DNA of 10,602 nucleotides from Chlorobium sp. Its GTDB lineage: Bacteria; Bacteroidota; Chlorobiia; Chlorobiales; Chlorobiaceae. Both the position numbers and the translations under genes were made by a program. This document shows, piece after piece, positions 1 to 5,969 of the stretch (positions are counted from its first letter, which is position 1; the number at the start of each line of letters is the position of its first letter). The notes beneath the pieces were generated by a model. It had not been told where the DNA came from and made no database searches. It worked only from the letters and a program-made list of their open reading frames with translations. The stretch covers positions 1-10,602 of the forward strand of contig JANQGE010000121.1 of assembly GCA_028277485.1 (NCBI GenBank), written 5' to 3'.

Positions 1-296
1 AGCAGGTTGAAAGTCTGAAAGACAAAGCCGATTTCCCTGTTGCGTATTTTGGCGAGTTCATCATCGTCCATTTCCGAGACATTCTGTCCGTTAAGCTCAT
101 AGGTGCCTGCCGATGGAGTATCCAGACATCCGATAATGTTCATCAGGGTTGATTTTCCGCTGCCGGAAGGCCCCATGATGGCCACGTATTCGTTGCGGTT
201 AAAGGTAAGATCAATGTTGTCGAGAGCCTTGACAACCTGGTCGCCCATTGTATAAAATCTGCAGAGAGACTGCATTTTGATAAGAGTGTTGTCCAT
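1..296 (-). CDS. MacB-like ABC transporter ATP-binding protein, N-terminal part (runs off the left edge)
   Basis: ATPase of a MacB/LolD-type ABC transporter. It should energise the efflux system whose adaptor and outer-membrane channel lie just upstream. The 98 visible codons begin MDNTLIKMQSLCRFYTMGDQ. They contain the Walker A motif GPSGSGKST followed by LMNIIGCLDTPSAG, and the Q-loop FVFQTFNLL where the window ends. These spellings are characteristic of the MacB/LolD/FtsE branch, in which SG-K-ST is followed by LMNIIGCLD. The ATG at 296-294 lies 6 bp after the adaptor's stop codon, so the genes are cotranscribed and perhaps translationally coupled; no strong Shine-Dalgarno is visible. The signature motif, Walker B and any permease part are outside the window. 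It therefore cannot be decided whether this is a free ATPase or a full MacB with a fused membrane domain. Family assignment is firm; the substrate is unknown. Confidence 0.93.
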   Translation of the reverse strand, partial: MDNTLIKMQSLCRFYTMGDQVVKALDNIDLTFNRNEYVAIMGPSGSGKSTLMNIIGCLDTPSAGTYELNGQNVSEMDDDELAKIRNREIGFVFQTFNL

Positions 297-302
297 ATCC
301 GG

Positions 303-1577
303 TCACTCGGTTTTCAGCTTTACCCTGCTGCCATCCTCCAGCAGCCGGGTGATTGCCGTATAGCTTCCGGAAACAATCTCTTCTCCTTCCTTTACCCCTT
401 TCAGAATAACGATATGGGTGTTATCGGTTGTCCCGGTTTCAACCGGCAGGAACAGAGCGGTATTGTTTTTGACAACAAAAACCCCCTGACGGCTGCCATT
501 ATCCGACCAGGCCGTGTTGTTTCCGTTCTGATCTTCTTTTTTCCCGGGCTCTTCTTCGGAGGAGTGCCGGAGATTCCCTGCAGAACTCGTGTCTCTGAGA
601 GTGACGCTTTGAATGGGGACGACAAGCGCATTTTGTACGCGTTGCGTCTCGATGTCCGCTGTGGCGCTCATGCCGGGTTTGAGCAGACGGTTATGGTTGA
701 GTATCTGGATTTTAACCGAAAAGTTGGTTACTTCTTCCTGGGTGCCTTCGGACTGCGTTATGGCTGAATTTGAAATTTCATTTACCACACCATCAAATCT
801 TCTCCCTCCAAATGCATCGACGCCAACGATAACCTTGTCGCCTTTTTCGACGTTGACGATATCGTTCTCGTTTACTTCGACTTCCACCTGCATGCGGTCG
901 AGATTTGCTATTCGCAGCACGTTTGTTCCCTGAAACTGGCCGGTTCCGACAACTCTTTCGCCCAACTTGCTGTCAAGTGCGATTACGGTGCCTTTCATGG
1001 GACTCGTGACCGTTGTTTTGTCAAGCTGCTCAAGGGACTGGTCAAGCAGGCTTTCGTTTTGCTTGATTGTGAAGAGAGCCGCTTCATAAGCCGCTCTGGA
1101 AGCTTCAGCATTGGTTTTGGCTGTCAGGTAGTCGGAGTCTGATATCAGCTTGTCACGGTAAAGGATCGATGCCTTGCGGAACTCGTCTTCGGCCTTGAGT
1201 TTTCTTGCCCTTGCTTCAAGGCTCTGGGACTTGGCAAGGTTGAGGCGTGCCTTGTTTTGCTCGACCTGGTTGATATAGACGTCGGGCTGGATCTTGAACA
1301 GGAGTGCGCCGGCATCGACGGATTCCCCCTCCCTGACATGCAGCTCTATGATTTCTCCTGATACATCAGGGGAAATGGTGACTTCAAGCTCCGGCTCGAT
1401 TTTACCGGTGGCTGTGACATAATGAATAACCTCTTTTCTGAAAACCTTTTCCGTGGACACAGCAATTTTTTTGGACTGGAATGATGCCCAGAAAGCGGTA
1501 ACTCCCCCCGCGGCAAGAAAGCACGAGATGATAATAATGACGATTTTGTGTTGCTGCTTTTTTTTGTTTTTCATCAT
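303..1577 (-). CDS. MacA/HlyD-type periplasmic adaptor (membrane fusion) protein
   Basis: A 424-residue periplasmic adaptor that should bridge the inner-membrane ABC transporter and the TolC-like channel. A lysine-rich N-terminus (residues 3-11) is followed by one hydrophobic anchor (about 12-30). The first half of a biotinyl-lipoyl domain (about 55-100) contains the turn SGEIIELHVREGESVDAG. A helical hairpin/coiled coil spans about 102-185. The second lipoyl half (about 186-225) contains TSPMKGTVIALDSKLGERV, and a beta-barrel with the conserved LKPGMSA stretch (299-305) follows. The C-terminal membrane-proximal domain has a hydrophilic insert rich in S, E, N and G (about 330-363), longer than I expect for the family. 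The tandem ATG ATG start at 1577/1574 lies 12 bp after the upstream TolC-like stop. Gene order tolC-macA-macB supports a MacAB-TolC-type exporter of a macrolide, peptide or lipid. The exact substrate cannot be read from sequence. Confidence 0.93.
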   Translation of the reverse strand: MMKNKKKQQHKIVIIIISCFLAAGGVTAFWASFQSKKIAVSTEKVFRKEVIHYVTATGKIEPELEVTISPDVSGEIIELHVREGESVDAGALLFKIQPDVYINQVEQNKARLNLAKSQSLEARARKLKAEDEFRKASILYRDKLISDSDYLTAKTNAEASRAAYEAALFTIKQNESLLDQSLEQLDKTTVTSPMKGTVIALDSKLGERVVGTGQFQGTNVLRIANLDRMQVEVEVNENDIVNVEKGDKVIVGVDAFGGRRFDGVVNEISNSAITQSEGTQEEVTNFSVKIQILNHNRLLKPGMSATADIETQRVQNALVVPIQSVTLRDTSSAGNLRHSSEEEPGKKEDQNGNNTAWSDNGSRQGVFVVKNNTALFLPVETGTTDNTHIVILKGVKEGEEIVSGSYTAITRLLEDGSRVKLKTE

Positions 1578-1589
1578 AGCTGTCAGGAA

Positions 1590-2984
1590 TCAGTCGAGTG
1601 AAATACTGCCTGTGGCAAAGTCGAGAATATTTTTTTGCAGGGCAAGATCATAGGTGGCCTGTGAATAGTCAGCACGTGCGCTGACAAGCGCTGCTTTTGC
1701 GGCGTTGGCTTCTACAAAACTTGCGGCACCGAGGTCATATTTTTTCTTGACGGTCTCGTAGGCTTTTTCTGCTGCTTTGAGACCTTGTCTCGCGGTTTCA
1801 ATCTGTTTGAATGCAGCGGTATAGTTGTCTGCGGCAAGCTCGATGTCGATGGCTATGTCATGCTTGAGATCGGCAGTGTCCAGCCCCTGGTTCAGGTAAT
1901 TGATTTTGGCCTGTTCAACATTGTATCGGGTAAGAAAGCCGTCAAAAATGGACCAGTTCATACTAAGACTCAGTGAGTATCCGACAAGGTCGGAGAGCTG
2001 GTCTGAAAAAGGGGGGTAAGCGTAGCTGGATGGCGGAACATCAGCCGTTGTTGTATAGTAGGGATACCCCCCGGTATTCAAGCTGAATGTCAGATCGAGC
2101 TGCGGGTACCGCTGTGCAGCCGCGCGTGTCACATCCCATTGTGCAGCATTGGTGGAAAGCGTTGAGCTCTGCAGGTCTTTTCTGTTGGCAAGACCTTGTG
2201 AGACAAGACGGTCACGGTCGAGATGCAGAGGAAGATCCAGCAGCGAATCCACCGGGATATCAGCAGCGGTAATCTCATCTGCCGGATCGAGCCGCAGTCT
2301 CCGGAGTAGTTCGAGCCCGCTCTGGCGCAGGTTGTTTTCGGTCTTGATAACCGTTAGTTCGTTGTCCGCTGTTTCCGCCTGCTGCTGGTAAAAATCGGTA
2401 ACAGGTTTTATACCGATCTCATACTGGCGCTTGGTAAGCTGAAGCTGGTCACGGGACGATGAGAGGTTTTCCCTGGCTATTTTCAAAAGCTCCCTGTTGA
2501 GAAGAACCTGGTAGTATGCCTGGGTCACATCGTAAATGATGATTTGCCGGGCTCTGAAAAGGGAGAATCCTGCTGCTTCACGCCGCTTGATTGCTGCCCG
2601 CAGGGAAGCATAGTCCTGGAACCCGTTGAACAGGTTGAGAGATGTCGTCAGAGCGAGATCGACACGCTCGGTTTGTGTTTTCGCAATCGACCGGGCGGAC
2701 AGGTCGGAATAGGTTCTGGTAAGTGAAACGGGTGTATAGCCTGCCGAAACCGAAAGTTTTGGTAAAAACTGTCCGTAGCTTTTAAGAAGGTCGCTGCCTT
2801 CAAGTCTGACGGCATGTTCTGCTTTTTTTACTGTGGAAGAGTTGACAAGGGCAATTTCCACGCATTCACGCAATGTAAGTTGTTTCTTTTCGCGGACGGC
2901 TCCGGAGAGAGGAGGCGGCAACAACATGAGCAGGCTGACTGCAACGGGAAAGAAAGCGGGTAACATGCGGGTCAATAATGTCAA
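1590..2984 (-). CDS. TolC-family outer membrane efflux protein
   Basis: Outer-membrane channel component of the efflux system, 464 residues in the longest reading. A hydrophobic signal peptide (about residues 7-29, ending PPPLSGA) leads into LTLRECVEIAL, the usual opening of the OEP/TolC repeat. Two helical repeat halves follow, each with long Ala/Gln/Asn-rich coiled segments: one around 145-215 (ITQAYYQVLLNRELL-like) and one around 400-450. The second strand region includes RYPQLDLTFSLN. The frame opens with TTG at 2984, immediately after an in-frame TAA and inside the end of a dispersed repeat (2982-2999). The first ATG is codon 7 at 2966. The TTG start adds an arginine to the signal peptide, which favours it; neither start has a convincing Shine-Dalgarno. 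The gene heads a three-gene operon whose promoter must lie in the repeat-rich spacer upstream. Confidence 0.92.
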   Translation of the reverse strand: MTLLTRMLPAFFPVAVSLLMLLPPPLSGAVREKKQLTLRECVEIALVNSSTVKKAEHAVRLEGSDLLKSYGQFLPKLSVSAGYTPVSLTRTYSDLSARSIAKTQTERVDLALTTSLNLFNGFQDYASLRAAIKRREAAGFSLFRARQIIIYDVTQAYYQVLLNRELLKIARENLSSSRDQLQLTKRQYEIGIKPVTDFYQQQAETADNELTVIKTENNLRQSGLELLRRLRLDPADEITAADIPVDSLLDLPLHLDRDRLVSQGLANRKDLQSSTLSTNAAQWDVTRAAAQRYPQLDLTFSLNTGGYPYYTTTADVPPSSYAYPPFSDQLSDLVGYSLSLSMNWSIFDGFLTRYNVEQAKINYLNQGLDTADLKHDIAIDIELAADNYTAAFKQIETARQGLKAAEKAYETVKKKYDLGAASFVEANAAKAALVSARADYSQATYDLALQKNILDFATGSISLD

Positions 2985-2999
2985 TTAATAGAGGTGCCC
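2982..2999. repeat. Solitary end of the dispersed AGGTGCCC repeat
   Basis: The plus strand reads CAATTAATAGAGGTGCCC. Its reverse complement, GGGCACCTCTATTAATTG, closely matches the left end of the complete 118-bp element at 5834-5951, which begins GGGCACCTCTATAAATTG. It overlaps the first codon of the TolC-like gene. No partner end is found on the coding side, so this is either the remnant of a decayed copy or the end of an older tandem unit. Confidence 0.6.
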
Positions 3000-3280
3000 T
3001 GTATTTCAACGTATTTAAGGCGCCTTGAGCACCTGCTGCATATTTCTTCCGACAAACAGTGCCAGGAATCTTTCCCGGCGAGCAGGGACACACTCCGGTT
3101 TCTGCGCTCCGTTCGCCTTGTCCTCGAAATGTTCGCTGCGGTTTTTCGAGGTGCTTTTTGATCGAGATTGCAGGGGGTAATATAACGCTATTATCCAGAT
3201 CACATCGTTTCATCCGGTCAAGAAAGTTACATGCACTCCGTTCGCCTCGTGTCGCTCATGACAATGTATGGAGGTGTCCT
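3000..3280. repeat. Two degenerate, head-to-tail dispersed-repeat units filling the tolC/TPR spacer
   Basis: This gene-free spacer contains the core TGCGCTCCGTTCGCCTTG at 3103-3120 and TGCACTCCGTTCGCCTCG at 3232-3249. The same core occurs inverted at 5870-5887 and direct at 7663-7680. Each core is followed by an AGGTG-type end, at about 3147-3156 and at 3271-3279. The second unit (TCGCTCATGACAATGTATGGAGGTGTCC) corresponds, as two shorter blocks, to the complementary half of the 5834-5951 element. The spacing of ends near 2999, 3156 and 3280 suggests tandem units of roughly 120-160 bp. The last bases of the right unit run into the TAG stop of the TPR gene. The efflux operon promoter should also lie here, but I could not pick it out. 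Confidence 0.6.
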
Positions 3281-3833
3281 AAAGTTTGTCGAGAAGGGAA
3301 GCAATTTCGTTTTTATACGCGTCCGCATTCGATGGATTGAGCTGGATGAGATCGGTATAGATTTTTATTGCTTTTTTGTAGGCGCCCTGTTCGGTAAATA
3401 AGGTTGCAAGGCTTTCGGTAGGAACAGAAATACTGTCGTCGTCGGAAAAAGGCTGTTTCTGTTCGTTCAGCGGGGTCGGATCGCTTGTCTCATAAGCTTT
3501 AGGCGGTTCAAAGTCTGCAAGAGCCACTGAAAGCTCTTCAAGTTCGGATGCAAGGTCGTCACCGGGAGCGCGCAGCAGGAGAAAATGGACTTGGAGCAGC
3601 TCTTTCCAGGCAACCTCGTTGTGAGGAGCTATCCGACAGCATGTTTTCAAGGAAGCCAGGGCTTCCGGAAAACGTTGAGCCCCTTTAAAAGCACGGGCAA
3701 GAAGGAGGTGGAATGTATAGGAATCCTGAAAGTCTTTGCTTTCTGCTTTAAGTTTTTTCATTCCGGAAAGGTATTCGCCTCTGGAGAGATCAAGCGAAAT
3801 GTCTGCAAAGAAAAGGTGTGGGTCGGTTACCAT
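3279..3833 (-). CDS. Tetratricopeptide-repeat (TPR) protein
   Basis: A 184-residue protein with no signal peptide or membrane segment, so probably a cytoplasmic scaffold. Two TPR-like helical hairpins are visible. One is around residues 41-74, with LLARAFKGAQRFPEALASL and the turn APHN. The other is around 139-172, with LATLFTEQGAYKKAIKIY and the closing LNPSNADAY. They are separated by an acidic, Pro/Ser-rich linker (about 105-138). The N-terminal segment SRGEYLSGMKKLKAES may be a further degenerate repeat. The ATG at 3833 has only a weak AGAAA upstream. The gene lies 69 bp downstream of the D-Ala-D-Ala ligase on the same strand, so cotranscription is likely. The TAG stop (3279-3281) sits exactly at the edge of a dispersed repeat, so the C-terminus could have been trimmed by that insertion. 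The partner is unknown. Confidence 0.8.
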   Translation of the reverse strand: MVTDPHLFFADISLDLSRGEYLSGMKKLKAESKDFQDSYTFHLLLARAFKGAQRFPEALASLKTCCRIAPHNEVAWKELLQVHFLLLRAPGDDLASELEELSVALADFEPPKAYETSDPTPLNEQKQPFSDDDSISVPTESLATLFTEQGAYKKAIKIYTDLIQLNPSNADAYKNEIASLLDKL

Positions 3834-3902
3834 GATTTCTTTTTTCGAAAAACAAGTATAAGGGGATTTTCTGGTGGCTGCAGGGCTTATTCCCAGTTTA
3901 GG

Positions 3903-4985
3903 TTATACCGAAGATTTTTCCAAGGCAAGTTGCAGCAATGTATCGATAAGTTCCTTAAAACCTATTCCTGTATTTTTCATGAGCAAGGGATACATACTGG
4001 TGCCGGTAAATCCGGGTATTGTATTGATTTCGTTGAGAATGATCCGGTTGCTCTTGTTTTCTACAAAGAAATCCACGCGAGACATACCGCTGCAGCCCAG
4101 GGCCCGGTATGCTCTGATGGCCTCGTGTTGTAATGCCTTCTGGACTTCGATGTCAATGCGTGCCGGTATATGAAGCTTGGCAGTGTTGCTGATGTATTTG
4201 TCGGTGTAGTCGTAGAAATCGTTGCCCGGTTCAATTTCACCAGGTGCCGAAGCTATGGGGTCTTCATTTCCAAGTACCGCAACTTCTACTTCACGTCCGC
4301 TGACCGCCTTTTCAACGAGAACCTTGATGTCGAGTTTGCAGGCTTCATCCAATGCTCCGGGAAGCTCGTTGAAAGCGTGGATTTTTGAAATGCCTACAGA
4401 GGACCCGAGATTTGCAGGTTTTACAAAAAAGGGAGGAGTAAACCGTTGCCTGGCCATGTCGATAACCAGGGAAGGACGTTTTAGATAATCCGCGCTCAGT
4501 ATGCTCATATACTCCGCTACGGCAATTCCTGCCCGCATGGCACATATTTTGGCTACATCCTTGTCTATGGTTATGGCCGAAGCCTGGACGCTGCACCCGG
4601 TATAGGGAATGCCGAACACTTCAAGCAGGCCCTGCACTTTTCCGTCCTCGCCATATGTTCCGTGGAGCACTGGAAATGCAACATCTATACCCTCTTTCCG
4701 GAAATTAAAGCTGAAAAGGTCTTCGTCGCAATTCCGGGTCAAGGAAAGCAGCTCGGCCCCTATCTCATCGAGAGATTGTTTTTTCAGCAGGCCGGCCATA
4801 TCGAGGTCGAGCACCGCTTGGGCGGTTCTGCCCATGAACCATTTCCCGTCTCTGGAAATGTAGAGAGGATAGGGGGTGTAGTTCTTCTTGTCAATATGTG
4901 CGGCAATAGCTTTTGCCGAAATTATCGAAATTTCATGTTCTGAAGATTTACCTCCGAAGAGAAGCGCTACAACGGTATTAGACAT
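3903..4985 (-). CDS. ddl: D-alanine--D-alanine ligase
   Basis: Cytoplasmic ATP-grasp ligase that joins two D-alanines for the peptidoglycan stem peptide, 360 residues, normal length for the longer Ddl class. The N-terminal signature GGKSSEHEIS is at 11-20. HGTYGEDGKVQGLLE is at 108-122. The ATP-grasp segment PFFVKPANLGSSVGISK is at 185-201. SGREVEVAVLG is at 229-239, the omega-loop tyrosines NDFYDYTDKY are at 255-264, and the Mg-binding end G..RVDFF..LNEINTIPGFT is at 300-327. The intact Tyr/Lys omega loop argues for D-Ala-D-Ala rather than the D-Ala-D-Lac specificity of VanA/VanB enzymes. The ATG at 4985 starts the protein directly before the first beta strand. The gene stands 78 bp after the CoA-binding protein gene and 69 bp before the TPR gene, all on the minus strand. 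Confidence 0.97.
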   Translation of the reverse strand: MSNTVVALLFGGKSSEHEISIISAKAIAAHIDKKNYTPYPLYISRDGKWFMGRTAQAVLDLDMAGLLKKQSLDEIGAELLSLTRNCDEDLFSFNFRKEGIDVAFPVLHGTYGEDGKVQGLLEVFGIPYTGCSVQASAITIDKDVAKICAMRAGIAVAEYMSILSADYLKRPSLVIDMARQRFTPPFFVKPANLGSSVGISKIHAFNELPGALDEACKLDIKVLVEKAVSGREVEVAVLGNEDPIASAPGEIEPGNDFYDYTDKYISNTAKLHIPARIDIEVQKALQHEAIRAYRALGCSGMSRVDFFVENKSNRIILNEINTIPGFTGTSMYPLLMKNTGIGFKELIDTLLQLALEKSSV

Positions 4986-5063
4986 ATGTGTTGCTGATTC
5001 GTGGATTGATCGTTTTAAATTGTTGCTCGCTGCCGTTTTTCCGGGATGCTCGAAAGTCGGTCG

Positions 5064-5477
5064 TTATTTGCCTGAGTTGAACAGATGCTGGTGTTCGACT
5101 GCTATGCAGTGGTTCTGCACAACTTCAAGACCAGCTTCGCGTGCTTTCCGGGCGGCGTCTTCATTGGTGATGCCAAGCTGCATCCAGATCACTTTTGCGC
5201 CGATCTCAATTGCCTGGTCTACGACCGGTCCAACTTCCTTCGGTTTGCGAAAAATATCTACTATTTCAATGCTTCGTCTCAAATCGGCAGGCATATCCAG
5301 AAGGGACGGGCGGCATTTGAGGCCGAATACCTTGTCAAGGTTGGGGTTGACAGGATAAATGGTGTATCCGGCATGGATCAGGTATTTTGTAACGCTGTGG
5401 CTCGGTCTTTCCCGTTTGTCGGAAACGCCGACAACGGCAACGTGTTTATAAGATTCGAGTATTTCCTTGATAGTCAT
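5064..5477 (-). CDS. YccU-type CoA-binding (Rossmann-fold) protein
   Basis: Small cytoplasmic protein of the CoA_binding_2 family; the family folds like the CoA-binding domain of succinyl-CoA synthetase, but its physiological role is undefined. Visible signatures from the ATG are HVAVVGVSDKRERPSHSV near the N-terminus (nucleotide loop), YTIYPVNP, VDIFRKPKEV, VIWMQLGI and the final NHCIAVEHQHLF. The last corresponds to the usual V..RC/HC block. I chose ATG at 5477, which gives 137 residues, the typical family length, with MTIKEILESYKHVAVVG. An upstream in-frame GTG at 5495 would add six residues (MYRRSA) but has no better ribosome binding site. The gene starts next to the repeat-rich divergent spacer and is probably the first gene of the minus-strand group. 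It is complete, with no oddities. Confidence 0.92.
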   Translation of the reverse strand: MTIKEILESYKHVAVVGVSDKRERPSHSVTKYLIHAGYTIYPVNPNLDKVFGLKCRPSLLDMPADLRRSIEIVDIFRKPKEVGPVVDQAIEIGAKVIWMQLGITNEDAARKAREAGLEVVQNHCIAVEHQHLFNSGK

Positions 5478-5664
5478 AGCTGAACGTCTATACACGAAAA
5501 GGACTTGTGCCTAAACTGAGCGTTTCAACAAAAGCTCAATCATAGTAAGTTTATTAAAAACAATCTTTTATAATGTATTTATAGTGAGATTATTCCTCAC
5601 CTGTTGGGTGAAAGTGAAAACTGAGAAAGAGCCGCATTTGTTGAAACCCTTCGGGATTGCCGAC

Positions 5665-5695
5665 CCCGTGAAATCAGACCGGATATTTCACAGGG
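5665..5695. repeat. Dispersed hairpin repeat, copy 1
   Basis: A 31-bp imperfect palindrome: CCCGTGAAAT, a 10-nt loop CAGACCGGAT, then ATTTCACAGGG. It matches a second copy at 7741-7771 with two differences, both in the loop. There is no T-run, so it is not a standard intrinsic terminator. Because it lies between divergent genes, termination is not its obvious role. Confidence 0.7.
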
Positions 5696-5711
5696 CCGAA
5701 TCTGCTTCGTT

Positions 5712-5752
5712 ACAGGGAACTTGCGGTAGTTCACTACAGCGGCGTTCCCTGT
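5712..5752. repeat. Inverted repeat with nested inner stem
   Basis: ACAGGGAAC (5712-5720) pairs perfectly with GTTCCCTGT (5744-5752). Inside, GTAG (5726-5729) pairs with CTAC (5734-5737) around the loop TTCA. There is no poly-T tail on either strand. It is probably a structured part of a larger intergenic repeat that also contains the 5665-5695 hairpin; its function is unknown. Confidence 0.55.
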
Positions 5753-5833
5753 GCCTTGCATCTCCGCCATGTTCGACAATCGCTCAATTTAGGGACAAGA
5801 CTCTCATAGGAACTCAACATTTTTAATAATCAT

Positions 5834-5951
5834 GGGCACCTCTATAAATTGTCGTGAGCGACTTGAGTACGAGGCGGGCGGAGCACAGAGACTCTCTCCT
5901 GTCCGGCCAGCGAAGTAATCAGGGCATGCAACAAATTACATAGAGGTACCC
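5834..5951. mobile_element. 118-bp MITE-like element with terminal inverted repeats and TCAT duplication
   Basis: The left end is GGGCACCTCTATAAATTGT (5834-5852). The right end, CAAATTACATAGAGGTACCC (5932-5951), is its imperfect inverted repeat. TCAT stands directly outside both ends (5830-5833 and 5952-5955), as expected of a 4-bp target-site duplication. The interior contains the dispersed core, inverted, at 5870-5887. There is no coding capacity, so it would need a transposase supplied from elsewhere. It ends 5 bp before the pgi ribosome binding site and may have replaced the original pgi promoter or leader. Confidence 0.65.
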
Positions 5952-5956
5952 TCATT

Positions 5957-5962
5957 ACGAGG
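5957..5962 (+). promoter_or_regulatory. Ribosome binding site of pgi
   Basis: ACGAGG at 5957-5962 with a 7-nt spacer before the ATG at 5970 is the clearest Shine-Dalgarno in the window and fixes the pgi start. It lies just outside the MITE-like element. Confidence 0.7.
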
Positions 5963-5969
5963 AAAATTT

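Larger units (their letters stand above)
5496..5833. other. Divergent spacer between the CoA-binding gene and pgi, no gene seen
   Basis: This 338-bp stretch lies before the inverted-repeat element. Its first 90 bp are AT-rich (about 5530-5590, TTATTAAAAACAATCTTTTA region) and are the best place for the minus-strand promoter. The rest holds a short hairpin at about 5599-5611 (TCACC/GGTGA), the dispersed hairpin at 5665-5695 and a longer one at 5712-5752. Open frames here have no family resemblance and are broken by the hairpins. Confidence 0.5.

Noticed and set aside
3000..3280. CRISPR-like array, because of repeated CTCCGTTCGCCT cores
   Set aside because: There are only two imperfect cores here, with irregular spacing; the other copies are kilobases away and no cas genes are present.
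5584..5826. 80-codon ORF in the divergent spacer (and its 60-codon antisense partner)
   Set aside because: It runs straight through the dispersed hairpin repeats and shows no protein family features; treated as repeat-derived chance ORF.
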